Origin: Corynespora cassiicola
Taxonomy: Eukaryota; Ascomycota; Dothideomycetes; Pleosporales; Corynesporascaceae
DNA: 64,000 nucleotides
Reading direction: 5' to 3'
NCBI GenBank assembly: GCA_022059125.1
Contig: JAEUWY010000023.1
Coordinates: forward strand, 1,426,001 to 1,490,000
Of the stretch, positions 33,190 through 48,614 are shown piece after piece. The translations under genes were made by a program, and so were the position numbers. How positions within the stretch are numbered: the first letter of the stretch is position 1; the number at the start of each line of letters is the position of its first letter. The notes under the pieces are model-generated. The model made no database searches. It was not told where the DNA came from and worked only from the letters and a program-made list of their open reading frames with translations.

Positions 33190-34164
33190 GCTCTGGCTCG
33201 AGATTTAGCAGAGCAGCGCCAACCCCATGCCAGAGAGCGCAGCCGGCCAGCGCAGTCGGTTGGATGCAAGGAAGCAGGGCAGCAGCGGAGCAGCCAGCGG
33301 CGGCGGCGACAGCGGTAGCAGTGGCAGCAGAGAGATGGCAGACTCGACGCTGCTGCTCGCAACGGGGCCGGCTGGGGACAAGGCGCGCAGAACGCGGTGA
33401 GGCGTGTCCAGGCGGCTGGGGCACGGGTGAGGGCCAGCAGAGGGCGGCGGGCAGGGCAGCCGGAGCGGAATGGGACGGCGAAGCTGTCGCCACGGCTCTG
33501 CAGGCTCAGCGAGGAGGTGGTTGTGGGGGGATGGCGGAGCGTGGCTGGAATGGCGAGGAGTGAGGTTGCTGCAACTTGCACGACCCCCGGACGGCGTGCC
33601 AAGCGGCCCGAAGAAAGGGGAGAGGGTTGGAGAAGCGAGCGCTGGAGAGCGCTGGAGCTGCGTTCAAACAAACCCGCCCTCTGTAACGCGACGCCAGTCA
33701 GACCACTGCACGCACCCACCCGTATGCTTTGTGCCCACGGCAGCTCCTGCGTCCGCCCTGCACCGCTAACCCTCCGCTGCGTCGCTCCCTCGCTCCCTCG
33801 CGCCCTCGCTGCGTTGCCCTCACCGCCGACACCTCCGATGCACGCCTTGCCAGCCCCCAGCGTCATGGCCATGGCCGCTTGCGCTGACAGCAGCTACAAC
33901 CTTGGAATCTTCCATGGAACCAAGTACACTCACGTGATACATGCAACCCACGACGCCCGGGAGGCATCCTGGGCTCTGGCGCATCGAGAGCTGCCGTGTG
34001 GTGCGCTCTGGTATAGTACGGTATGGTATGCTCACTTTCAGTGGTGCGACTGCCTTTCTACTTGCCTTTTTCTTTTTCCTGTGAAGAAGCCAACGCCAAT
34101 GGCATATCCTAGACTAGGTGCCTACCTAGGTACCTAGGTGCAGCCTTACATGCTCCGCCCTCCC
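33190..34164. other. Intergenic region, SET1 promoter and RIB4 3' flank
   Basis: GC-rich near the SET1 start, with CTCCCTCGCTCCCTCG-like repeats near 33786-33806, and a CCTAGG palindromic cluster at 34111-34140 close to the RIB4 stop. Large overlapping open frames on both strands are compositionally biased and have no domains. Confidence 0.5.
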
Positions 34165-34950
<786 letters not shown>

Positions 34951-35424
34951 TGTGTAAGGCAAGCTGATTAGGAGCTGGCTACAGGGCTGGGGCAATCTTG
35001 GTCCTGGTGGTGGTGGTGAGCGAGTGAGCCGAGCGACTACCAGGCATGGAGGTGGGCAGAGGAATGCAGGAACGAAGCATCCCACCTGGCCCTCCCCGCA
35101 GACAGGGATCGTGCATTGCGACATAAGCCAAGCCCCGGCTCGGCGGCCTGCTTACCCACCGCGGCCAAACATCACTGCACCGCAAAAACATTGGAACGTC
35201 CGTGGTTCTCATGGACATGTATTCTTTTTTGAATTCCAGGCTGCCTCGGGACCCGCGTAATCCTACTGTGCGGGTCGTCCGTCATTCCTACATAATCTTC
35301 GTCTCGGAATCCCAAAACATTCAATAACTCAAGACGCTTATCCGTCTCGTAACACCATCCCAACCCATACATAACCAGCTCATTGAGCAACCTCTAAGAC
35401 GCCAAACCCAAGAGTGTAACATTT
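34951..35424. other. Intergenic region, RIB4 promoter and GFA1 3' flank
   Basis: 474 bp between the RIB4 start and the GFA1 stop, both on the minus strand. No gene seen; RIB4 promoter elements must lie here. Confidence 0.5.
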
Positions 35425-37856
<2,432 letters not shown>

Positions 37857-40814
37857 GGCGAAAGACTAGAGACTAAGAAAAAAATATGTCAGAAGCGATC
37901 GTAAGGGGGTCGTGAAGCAATTGGATAGGCCTGGCGCTCTGAGCTGGGTGGTGGAGACAGGAGGAGGATGGGAAGGGAGAGGAGCAGAAAGGGCGGTGAT
38001 TGAGGGTTTGTTATATATGCAGTCGCGGTGGGCCAAGCATGCCCCGGCGACGCACCCTCTCCACAGTACTCAGCTGCACCAGCGGCACCAGCTGCTAGCA
38101 CCTCGCTGCTAGCCTCACGTCTCCGGCCTGGCCCCTGGGCCGGTGGCGCCAGGCTCAGACTAATCGGCCATCCTTCAATATTCTCCTTTTCGTCGGCGGC
38201 GCTGCGTACCCTCGTGCGTGCGTGCCCTCGTACCCTGGGGCCCACGCAGCACCAGCACCAGCAGCACCAGCACCAACACCAGCTCCAGCGCCTTCCCCCC
38301 CTCCCCCTCTGCTCCTATTTCGTCACCTCTCGGCGGCCAGGCTCGCCATCGGACACGGCCGCCCCTGGGGCCAATGGCTGCCCGCCCGCGGCCTGATCGC
38401 CCGCCATGGTCCTTGAGGCGGAGCGCTCCAAGGCGTCCAAAATAGCAACACTAGACCCTGACGCTCGCAGTCCATGGCCACCGTGCCCTCGATTTTTTTT
38501 CTGCTCTTCGCACGGCTGTGGCTAGTACGTAGAGGGGCTTGCTTATGGACCTGTTTCTAATAATTGTCTCCCAGGGCTCTGCGCACGCCCCTCCTCAACA
38601 TCACCAGGCACGACGTCAGCGCGGCGGGTGCAGCTCTGCTTCAGGCCATACTGACCGCCCATCACTCGGCCGCCGCCGCGGGAGCTCGTATGCAAGAGCA
38701 CCAAGAGAGGAGCCGGCGGGGACGGTACGCAGGCGGCCAGTAGCTGCACACCGTGCTTCTCGTCCTGCGTTGCTTCTGCCGTCGGCCTGCTGTGGCCTGC
38801 TGGCCTGCTGCTGTCCGCCGTTGCCAGGGTGCCAGGCCCGCCGCGACCAACGGGGCCTACGCCCACGCCCACGCCCATCAGACGGTGTAGCTCTACCCGC
38901 CCCGCCTGTTTCTGCTGGGCTCCACGCCCGGCATCTGTCCAAGTAGCGGTGCAGCATGCTCTGGCCGCGCTGCGGTGGCGTGCTGTGAGCGGCCAAGCCA
39001 GGCCCTATGGCGGGCATCCAACAGCAAACCTGAGGTCGCCTCACGCCCCTCAGGGCCCAAACGGCGCCGTACAATTGGCAAGTAAACAGCACACGTCGCT
39101 CAGCTATGCGGCTACTGCACGCCCGCAGCGCCAGTCGAAAAGCTTAGCTTGCCGCTGTCAATCCACGCCTTTCTCGGCCTGCGCGCCCAAACCTTAGCAT
39201 CTGCTCTTCACCATGCGAATCCGGCCATGTCAGACCGCCGTGACCGCCCTCCAGCAAACCCGTCGACGCTCCACCGGCGCTGCTTTGGCATAATCCATGT
39301 CCATCCATGTCGCTGCAGACACAAGCCCCCACCAGCCCACCCGCCGTGGCTCGCCTGCCAGACGGCTGCGGGGCCTGGTTCAGCGCGGTTGCGGCTCCTG
39401 TGCGCCCAGCAGCCCTCCTCAGCTGCACTCCAGCCTTACCGGCAGCCGATCCGTCCTGCCCGTTGCGGGCGTCTTGTCGCTGAGAAGGCCCCCCGCAGCG
39501 TCCTCAGCGTGACCTGGTCTGCCACCGAACCACCCACCACAGCCACACTACCCTGACGGCCACCGAACTGCTTAGAACACCCTCTAGCCCGGCCTGCCTT
39601 TGCACCGACTGCCCGAGCGCGATGCGAGCCGCTGTCGTTTGTGTCCATGTCGCCGCCGCCCTGCGTTTTGGCCGCTTGGCGCGTGGCGACTCTCGTGTAC
39701 TTCGGCCATGAGCTCAGCACTGACATGTGCATTTCTAATAGCTCCAATGAAGCCGGCCTGTTCTTGGTACGCACCAGACCACCAGTCACAATTATCACAT
39801 CATGCCCAATTCTTCACAAACATGAAGCAAGCAAGCAAGCAAGCGGCATTCCACATCATTCCCCCAACTTCTCAATATTGCCAAGCTTCTCGATTTTTTC
39901 CTCATTCCTTTTGGAGGCGAAACAAAACAATGCCTGCCTATATGCGTACGACACATTTTTTCGTTTCTTTTCTGCTTCCTGGTCTGCAAACAAGCATCTG
40001 CGCCCTAGGAAGAGGAGGAGGAGGAGGAGGAGGAGGAGGTGGTGGTGGTGGTGGTGGTGGGCTGTCAAGGGCATACGCAGATGCCGTGAATCGCGATACA
40101 TTACCTAACTTTATCATCGGTCCGAGGAAAAGAATGAGCAGTTATGCCTTGAATAGCACCGCATTAGAGCCCTATGCTCCCCTGAGGCTAGCGACCGCTG
40201 CAGATCAACCTGAAACATTGGAGACCAAATAGTGCGGAAAATATTGCCTACTACCGTGTCTACTAGGTACTTTCCATCATATCATGTTTATTCAGAGAGT
40301 AATGCCGACACTGCGCGTAGTTGATCCGAGCACCATCGACTTGGCGAGCGCTAGCGCTAGCGACGGGACCGTAGTCATGGGCGGTTATCGCGATAAATTT
40401 AGTAACCCGGGTAGGCAGTTTGCTCGACGCGTGCACGCATCATGGCCCTGTACAATTTGCTTCGTGACGACGTTTTTTCTTGGAATTCGTGGTGAACCGT
40501 GAATATAATGCAGGGCGCGGGCCCGAATCGACAAGGTCCCGCTCTATGTGCACCACCCCCTTCCACTATAACCTTGGAACGTCATCTGGTTCCCATCCTA
40601 TCACACACATCAACATTCTACATGACCCATCATCCTACATCCATGCGCCATAAAGTACACCCCCAAGCGATAAGACGGGTTTGGAAGACATGAATGTTGA
40701 AAATCAAACAGATAGACATGATGCAAAATCCTCGCTGAAATGCTCAGAATAAACACAGAGAGATAAGTCGTGCAGGTGCCTGCATTAGCGGGTGGCAGCA
40801 TACTTGGTTGCTGT
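37857..40814. other. Nearly 3 kb intergenic region, no supported gene
   Basis: Contains the GFA1 promoter on its left and the AVT-transporter 3' flank on its right. It is GC-rich to about 39,790 with CAGCACCAG-type repeats near 38250-38290, then AT-richer, with a purine-rich GAG/GTG microsatellite at 40011-40061 and a GCTAGC/GCGCTAGC palindrome near 40348-40362. Open frames of 100-210 codons overlap on both strands, are Pro/Arg/Ala/His-rich and show no domain. An untranslated RNA or a fast-evolving small gene cannot be excluded. Confidence 0.45.
40011..40061 (+). repeat. GAG/GTG trinucleotide microsatellite
   Basis: About nine GAG units passing directly into about seven GTG units; compound microsatellite in intergenic DNA. 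Confidence 0.9.
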
Positions 40815-43147
40815 TTATCTACTGTCGCAGTAGCCAGGCGATTTGGTATCGCCGCCATGTACCCAGCTCGAAATGGTCAGGGACGTAGTGTATGCCATGC
40901 CGATGAAACCCAGAATGCAGAGAGACACATCGAGAGCGCGGGCCGCGAAAGTACGGGAAATAGCACGGTAGTGTAGCAGTGGCTATGAAACAAATCAGCA
41001 ATTTGCCGTATACACGAGGCAGGGAGAGATCGTACCGGGTAGATGTATACCAATGGGATACAGGCAAAGCTGCCCACCAAAGACACAAACTTGTCCAAAT
41101 CGCCTGCACCTACCCACGCAAGCATGGCGCACACCATGACCATGAAGAAGCGGAAGAAGTTCTTCTTCCACTTGATCCAGGGGTTGTACTTTCCGGTCCT
41201 ACTGAACAGCTGCTGGCTCGTGATCTCGATGGCTGGATAAATTTGCAACGGCGTCGAGAGTAGGATGGCTAGCGAGTAGATGAACTGCACGCCATTTACA
41301 AACTTGTTATCCTGGGGCATATTCAAGATGACGACCGTCTTGGTCTTGGAGCCAAATGCTGCATAGGAAAGTGCACCCATGCTCACAAAGATAACGGTGA
41401 TGATGATCATGACGCCACCAAGCACCTTGGGGAACTTCTTAGGTTCCTTCATGCCCGTCTGGATGGGGATGATCAGCCCAATACCTTCAAAGGTGAAGAT
41501 GGCCGTTCCAATGAAGAGCGTCCAATCATTGGGGTTAAAGTTGACAATGTCGGAGATGCCGCCTTGGCCGACAATGGTCAGGATGTCGTAGTAATACAGA
41601 TAGACTAAACCAAGCAGGATGAAGAGATCTGCGACGAGTGCGAGCTTTTGGATGTGATTGATGTTGCGGTATAAGGAAAGGGGCAGGAAGATGACCATCT
41701 GCATCAAGATCATGTACTTGATGTCGATGTTGGTGCGGCAATCCGACACCGCCAAAACAAATGCTTGGAGGTTTTCAGAGACGAAAACGATATATGCAGA
41801 TGAAAACCCGATTTGGGAGATGACAAGAGAGAAATTGATCAGGTTGCGCATCCAGTTGCCGTACAGGTGGAATCCCATGTCGCCAAACGAGTGTTCCACG
41901 ACGAGGCGAGTGGCAACCAGCAGCACGAAGCAGTAGTATGACAAGGCAGCCACGCCCAGGAGGACGAAGTTGGAGAAGACCATTCCACCGTTGAGAAAGG
42001 CTCGAGGGAGGAAGAGAACGCCAGTTCCGACGAAGGACTTGAGCAATAGCAACGCGGCACCAGTGGGCGTTCCATGACCCGTTGGCTTCGCCTTGCGCTT
42101 ACGGCGCTTACCAGGAGTCAAGAGAGCGCTGGACTCGCCATACTCGCGGCCTTCATCCTCCGAGTGCTCTCCTGAATCGAGGGCATCCGAAGAGAAGTAC
42201 TCATCTGGACCAAGCACTTCGTCGTCTTCCTCTAGCGACTCGCCGGCAAAGTGTCCATACAAGGTCAGGAATTCCAAGAAGTTGCTGGTGAAGGGGGCAG
42301 GCTGGCCACGAGCCTGGCCTCTTCCTTGCTCCAGTGTTCCGTAGTTGGACGGCCCAGGGGCGGGTGAGGGACTGCCAGCTACCCTGCGGAGGAAGTTTCG
42401 GCGAAAGCCTCCCGGCTGCTTTATCGAGTCGATGTTCAGTGCATGGTCATCTGGGTGGGGGCGGGAGGCGTGGAAGCTCTGGCTCCGCTTCATCTTCTGG
42501 CGCTCCTCGGCCTCCTGCTGCTCGCTCCATCTGTAGATCTGGCGCGTGATGTCCCCACCCTGCAGTTGCAAGCTCGAAAACTCCTCGTCAGAGTCGGACG
42601 AGCCCCTCCTGCCATGCGAGTACCTCTCCTCCTCTCCCGCATATGGGCGACGGGGCGAGTTGCTCTGCGGGCCGACTAGGTGACGACGGATAATGTCGGG
42701 ATCTTCGTAGGGCACGTTCGGAGAGCGGCCGCGCCCGTCGTAGGAGCCGTAGTTGCTCGGAGGGCCGCGTCCAGTCAGACCTTCGGGGGCGGGGGACATG
42801 GAGGGCACCGGGGGCGTGCCGAATCGAGGCGGACTCCTGCCAAATGAGTCTCGCAGGGCAGAGGAGAGGGCAGATTCGCCGGGGCCTGGCAGCGACGACT
42901 GGGTCTCGGCGCGGCCAGCAAGCGGCGTCTGAGCTGCAGAAGGCTCTTCCGAGGCCAACTGGGCAGGCACGGGGATCTGGCGGAGGGCCGGCGAGCCCGT
43001 GGGCAGAGAGGGAATGGGCGAGCCCAGGCGCTGGATCGACTGCGCGCGCGAGATGGAGTTGGACGGCGCTGGGGAGCTGCGGCCAGAAGAGTCGTCCCTG
43101 GACGGCACTGCCTGGGGCTTCGACGACTCTGGGTGGTCGTCTGCCAT
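40815..43147 (-). CDS. AVT3: Vacuolar amino-acid transporter, Avt3/Avt4-like (AAAP family)
   Basis: Integral membrane protein of the amino acid/auxin permease family; yeast Avt3/Avt4 export neutral and basic amino acids from the vacuole. Exons 43147-41036 and 40982-40815 (53-nt intron) encode 759 residues. The first 370 residues are a Ser/Pro-rich, acidic cytosolic region, a feature of the Avt3/Avt4 group, with likely phosphorylation segments (SSDSDEEF, SLEEDDEV). The transporter core starts with AALLLLKSFVGTGVLFLPRAF and has about 11 membrane helices (LVADLFILLGLVYLYYY, IGTAIFTFEGIGLIIPIQ, ALSYAAFG, STPLQIYPAIEITSQQLF). Exon 2 supplies the last helix and GGDTKSPGYCDSR. The start at 43147 (MADDHPESS) is chosen because upstream in-frame codons lie in the repeat-containing leader. 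Choice between AVT3 and AVT4 is not decided. Confidence 0.92.
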
Positions 43148-43160
43148 GGCTGCGGGTTGT

Positions 43161-43193
43161 GTGCTGCGTGCTGCGTGCTGCGTGCTGCGTGCT
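43161..43193. repeat. 7-bp tandem repeat (GTGCTGC unit)
   Basis: Nearly five perfect copies of the heptamer, just upstream of the AVT start codon and therefore probably in its 5' leader. Confidence 0.9.
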
Positions 43194-43567
43194 ACACGAA
43201 GGGCGGTGGAGCTCTGCGAGGGAGGCTGGCAGGCAGTCGAAGAAGACGGGGCAGGAAAGGAAAAACGGTGCACGAGGCTGTTTTGCTCGTTGCTCTGGGG
43301 GTTGGGGTGGCACCGAGGCGAGGGCAGGCGGGGGGGCGGCAGCGCAGGCTTCACGGGCGTTGCAAGCAGCAGCTTTCTTTGCACGGCGAGGACTGGAGTG
43401 ATGATAAGACGCGCAGGACGTGGAAGAGGCGGCTGAGGTCATTCGCCGGGTTGGGCGAGACGTGGGCGTGGGGCGCGTGGGGTGAAGGGGTCACATGCTG
43501 GGCCCTGCCTTCCACAGTCGGGACGCTGCCAGGGCACCTGCCGTGCAATGGCCTTGCGCCTGCCTTG

Positions 43568-43606
43568 CACCTGGCCTGCACCTGGCCTGCACCTGGCCTG
43601 CACCTG
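43568..43606. repeat. 11-bp tandem repeat (CACCTGGCCTG unit)
   Basis: Three and a half near-perfect copies of an 11-mer in the AVT/VHC1 intergenic region. Confidence 0.88.
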
Positions 43607-43937
43607 CCCGGCGCCCTCAACCGGCGAGGCTGGCGCTAAGCCGCTAGAGCCGCTAGGGCAGGCAGGCCGACTGCACAAAAGTCACCGTCTGCCATGCTCC
43701 AGCGTCGGTCCCGCCTCACTCTCTCGGCCCATATATCGTCTGAAGAGAAGCCGGCTGCCCGCGTCTCTGTCCATGTGTCCATGCCTCGATTGACTGGCAC
43801 CGCTGCTCGGAACTCCTCCAGGACCTGCAGGCACGTCCCGGGACTGAGATAGGCGCTGCCGGCCTACCCAGGCGCACCCGCCCGACTGCCCGCCTCGTGA
43901 CCGCATCCCTCACGCAGGTGCTCCAGGCTGCGGGAAC

Positions 43938-46900
43938 ATGACCGACCCGGACCAGGCTGCACACGCGCGCAGGCGGATGCCGCCGAGGACGCACTCCAAC
44001 TTTGCTACCCGCTCCGCCAGAGACGACGCTGAGCGACTGGACCGACCATCATCCGCCCTTCCATCGCCAGACCCGAATGAGGGAACCCCACTGCTGGCCG
44101 GCCGTCTCCACTCGCAGAACGATGGCACCGAGGACGACACGCAAGAGAGGGACCATGGCATCGACTCCATGCGGGAGTGGTTCTCCAGGGCCTTTCATGC
44201 TTCCCCCTTCAAATCCCCACGCCAGTCGTCCTCGGCGCCCGATGGCAAGCGGCCCTCTGCCACCTCTGACATGGCCAAACCCAGGCCGGGCGCCTTCCCC
44301 AGACCAGTTGGGGGCACCGCGAAGCTGGGCACCTTCGCAGGAGTCTTTGTGCCGGTGACGCTCAATGTTCTGAGCATTCTGATGTTCCTGCGTTTCGGTT
44401 TCATCCTGGGGCAGACCGGTGTCGTAGGCATGTTGAGTGAGTCCATTCGCCCAGTAGGTCGTGTGCCTGACTAACCTCAGGTAGGTATGCTTGTTGCCTG
44501 CTATGCCATCAATCTCCTGACCACAATGTCCATCTCTGCCATCGCCACTAATGGAACAGTCCGAGGCGGAGGTGCCTACTATCTCATCTCCAGGAGCCTG
44601 GGCCCCGAGTTTGGAGGCTCCATTGGCATCGTCTTCTATCTCGGCATGGTGTTCAACACGAGTCTGAACGCCGTGGGCATGATTGACTGCTTCATCGAGA
44701 ACTTTGGCACTGACTCTGGTAGCTGGTCTCAGTGGATGCTGCAGGGTTTTTGGTGGCAGTTCCTCTGGGCAACCATTGTATTGGTCGTATGCACTGCCGT
44801 CTGCCTGGCCGGGAGTGGCATCTTTGCACGGTGCAGCAATGGCCTCCTCGTGATTCTGCTCATCGCTACCTTCAGCATTCCATTCTCTGCACTGGTGAAG
44901 ACTCCTTTTACGGACCGTAGAGAAGGTATTGCCTTCACGGGCCTGAGCATGGACACGTTGCGCTCCAACCTTCTTCCCCACTTTACCAAAGGTGCTGCCG
45001 GGAGCGAGAATCACCATCGTGAAAATTTTCAAAACATGTTCGGCATTCTGTTCCCTGCTACCGGTGGCATCTTCGCGTAAGTAAATGCGCACTCTTCGCC
45101 AGCTCTAACTAATCCTTGTAGTGGTGCAAGCATGTCCGGCGATTTGAAGCATCCAAGCAAAGCCATCCCCAAGGGCACCTTGTATGGCTTAGGTCTTACT
45201 TTCTTTTCGTACACGATCGTCATATTGGCTCTGGCGGCATCCATTACCCGCCAGTCATTCTATGACAACACAAACGTGATTCAGCTGGTAAGTCTTACCA
45301 GTGTACCCAAGACTTGCACAACGGTTGACTGTTCCAAAGACAAACGTCTCCGGTGTCATCATCCTCTTGGGAGAGTTTGCAACCTCCGCCTTTTCTGTCC
45401 TCATGGGCGTGATTGGATCCGCCAAGCTCCTGCAGGCACTCGCTCGGGATCATCTTCTCCCTGGCCTCTCCATCTTTGGCCAAGGGACGGCAAAATCCGA
45501 TGACCCAACTTATGCAATCTTCATCACTTATGTCCTCGCTCAATTGACTATGCTCTCGCCCATCAACGAGATTGCAAACTTCATCACAATGACCTGTAGG
45601 CCACCGCCAGCTTCTTATACGATACTGGAACTGACTCGCATTCCAGACTTGATGACCTTCCTTGTAACAAATCTTGCTTGCTTCTTGCTTAAGATTGGGT
45701 CGGCTCCAAATTTCCGTCCATCTTTCCATTTCTTCAATTGGCAAACAGCCGCCGTTGGTACTATCATCAGCGGGGCCACCATGTTCTTCGTCGATGAATT
45801 TTATGCCTCTGGTTGCGTTGCGCTTTTGATCATAATGTTCCTGCTAATCCATTACACAACCCCACCAAAACCTTGGGGAGACGTCAGCCAGAGTCTGATT
45901 GTGAGTCAATGAGTTCATTTTCAATCAAAAAGATGTGCTAACTCAACCAAGTACCACCAAGTTCGGAAGTACCTCTTAAGACTTCGCCAAGAACATGTCA
46001 AGTTTTGGCGGCCGCAGATCTTGCTCCTTGTCAACGATCCACGCCGACAATACAAACTGATTCAATTTTGTAACTCGCTGAAGAAGGGAGCTCTTTTCGT
46101 TCTGGGACATGTGATTGTGTCTAAAGATTTTGGCTCTGCGGTACCCGAAGCTCGCCGCCAACAGCAATCCTGGACCAAATATATCGACTTTTCACGTATC
46201 AAAGCTTTCGTGAACATCACCATCTCACCTGCTGTAGAATGGGGGGCAAGGAATATTGTGCTTGGTGCTGGATTGGGCGGTATGCGGCCTAATATCGTGG
46301 TCATGGGCTTCTATAACCTTGGTGAGCTCAGACAATCGAAGCCTCTCATCGATATCCCATCACCACAGCCATCCAGGCCACCAAGTAAAGCAGCAAATCG
46401 GGCCTTTGCCCCTCAGGCCATTCGAGCCGCTGCAAAGCGTAGGCAGACCGACAAACTAACCGGAATTTTGCCAACTGATGCTATGCGGCCTGAGGGTGCC
46501 ATTGGCATCCAGAACTACGTTACGATTCTGGAGGACTTGGTTCTTCGTCTCCAGATCAATGTGGCGCTGGCTAAGGGATTCCAAGAACTGGAAGTGCCCT
46601 CCCCACAGCCCAGTACAAGGCAAAAGTTCTTGAGTAAGCTGGGTCTCGCAGAAATCGAAGAAGATGAGCCCACCAAAAAATACATCGACCTATGGCCGAT
46701 CCAAATGTCTGCGGAGATTGCGACAGCGGGAGATGATCCCAGTCGCAAGAACGTTCTTACTACAAACTTTGACACATACACCCTCATCCTCCAACTCGGC
46801 TGCATTCTACATACTGTGCCTTCGTGGAAGCGTACATACAAAGTGAGAGTCGCCGTTTTCGTAGAGTATGAAACGGACGTCGAAGAAGAGAGGGCACGGG

Positions 46901-48318
46901 TCACAACGTTGTTGCGGAACCTCCGGATCGATGCGGAAGTGCTGGTCTTTTGGCTGGCCAGTGGAGACCTTAAGATGTACGAGATAATCATCAACGGCAG
47001 GGATTCCCAGGATTATGCACAGGCTATACAGGATGTGGATGATGCACTGGAAGACGAAGACTGGTGGCAGGATATCAAGCACTTACGACAGCCGGAGGAC
47101 ATGAGTGCCAGCCAAGAGCTAACCCAAGCATCTAACCTTCTTGAAGCCGTCACCAATTGGCCAACCGCATCTTTCCAGCATGGAAGACGTGAATCGAAAC
47201 CAAAACGGTTCGCGGAGCTGCGGAAGATGCTCCGGCAGACGAAGCGAAAGACCTCTGTTGGCAACTTGGGAGAAATAGGAGCCAGCATAGGAATGATCAC
47301 CCAGAGACTACCGGCGGATCTCGTCCAAGGAAGCGACAGCGATACCTCTTCATCTAGCGATGAGGGCGGATTGGGTAGTGACAATGATGAAGCAGTAGCA
47401 ACGGAGAGCGAAATGGCCGCGAGCGAAAATGATCTAGACGAGTATGATCTGGATGCATCAGACGAGGAAAGTGATGAATGGCCAATGCCTATAAAGAGAT
47501 CGAAGAGCTCTAGTGCGAGCATGAACATACCCTTCCTTTCGAGAGGACTAGACCTTCGAAAAGCAATTTGGAAGGGTTCATCACCGGAAGATCGTCCGAC
47601 CTCGGACTCAGTCACGCCTCTCAAACCACACCCCGACGCAACAGCTTCTGATACCGCCATTCTCACGGCCAGGAGAGCAAAGAAGGCGAACAAATCGAGC
47701 AGCATGGGTGATTCGTCTCGTGGAAGCGGTCTACCCTCTTCATCCCCTCGCCACCTATCCATAATCAAACCTCCATCTCTCCACGAATCTTCACTCCCCA
47801 AATTTACGTCTAAGCCCACGCCCCGGACCGCCGTGGCATCCGAAGAAGCCCCTGGGCCTTCGATCATGTTTGTCGACACGCCATCTCCTATCGCAGCGCG
47901 CAAGAGGGACCCAATCGCTACCTCTTCGGCCCTGCCTACTCAACTCGCCGCAGAAGCCGCCACATCCGTCTCTGTAGCGGATAGTCGCGCAACTTCCGCT
48001 GCAGCATCCTCGGTGCCCATCGACCCACACTCCAAGCTTCCCGCCCAGGCTTCGGGCTTCCCGCTTCAGCAGGCTATCCCGCTCTCGTTCAACGACCTGC
48101 CGTGTCGGGCCCAGCATCTCATTCTTAACGAGCTGATCCGCCAGCATTCAGACGAAACGGCCGTTGTGTTCACAACACTCCCGAGTCCTGTTCAAGGGAC
48201 CTGTCAGAGTGAGACTGAGAGTGTCAAGTATATCAGTGATCTGGAGGTGCTGTGCCAGGGGCTGCCACCTGCGTTGTTGGTGCACAGCAATAGTATGACG
48301 GTGACGATGAACCTGTAG
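43938..48318 (+). CDS. VHC1: Vacuolar cation-chloride cotransporter Vhc1 (SLC12-like)
   Basis: Polytopic transporter of the cation-chloride cotransporter family; yeast Vhc1 moves K+ and Cl- at the vacuolar membrane. Exons 43938-44436, 44485-45076, 45122-45287, 45340-45595, 45647-45900 and 45952-48318 encode 1,377 residues. The N-terminal 130 residues are cytosolic. The core starts TFAGVFVPVTLNVLSILMFLRFGFILGQTG, then NLLTTMSISAIATNGTVRGGGAYYLISRSLG, ILFPATGGIFAGASMSGDLKHPSKAIPKGT and NFRPSFHFFNWQTA, all hallmarks of the family. The large C-terminal regulatory domain (RPQILLLVNDPRR, FARNIV-like VEWGARNIVLGAGLGGMRPN) has a long acidic Ser-rich insertion near 47330-47480. It ends with YISDLEVLCQGLPPALLVHSNSMTV, the conserved cotransporter terminus. 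The fourth intron (45596-45646) is 51 nt and stop-free. Confidence 0.95.
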
Positions 48319-48614
48319 ACAGGCAGTGCTGGGATGTGAAGAGACTGTCAAAGCCTCGGCCTATGTACAAGTTGGAATGCGCATTTATACTAGTGACACC
48401 AGAATGGAAAAGCATCACCTACATAACTTAGACCGGTTTGCACGGTGTGTAAGCAAACGAATCTATAACACATTTAGCACATGGAATAGCTTCCTGAATT
48501 CCCCGGCTTGACAGAGGGGTCTAATTGTGATTTTACAAACTCCACCCATCCGGCTATGCCCATTTTTTTTGAACAAAGAAAAGAACAACATGGTATATAA
48601 GACATGTCCCGAAG
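48319..48614. other. Short gap between convergent genes
   Basis: About 300 bp shared by the 3' ends of VHC1 and MAK11, AT-rich; no gene seen. Confidence 0.5.

Larger units (their letters stand above)
43148..43937. promoter_or_regulatory. Shared divergent promoter, AVT-type transporter / VHC1
   Basis: 790 bp between the two start codons, which face away from each other. It contains two short tandem repeat arrays (7-mer at 43161-43193 and 11-mer at 43568-43606), both GC-rich. No TATA box is obvious on either side. The two genes encode vacuolar membrane transporters. Confidence 0.55.

Noticed and set aside
33033..33872. 279-codon minus-strand frame upstream of SET1
   Set aside because: Overlaps SET1 exon 1 in another frame and is compositionally a shadow of GC-rich promoter DNA.
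39600..40232. 210-codon open frame spanning the GAG/GTG microsatellite
   Set aside because: Its length depends on the repeat; no domain, and a poly-Gly run from the microsatellite.
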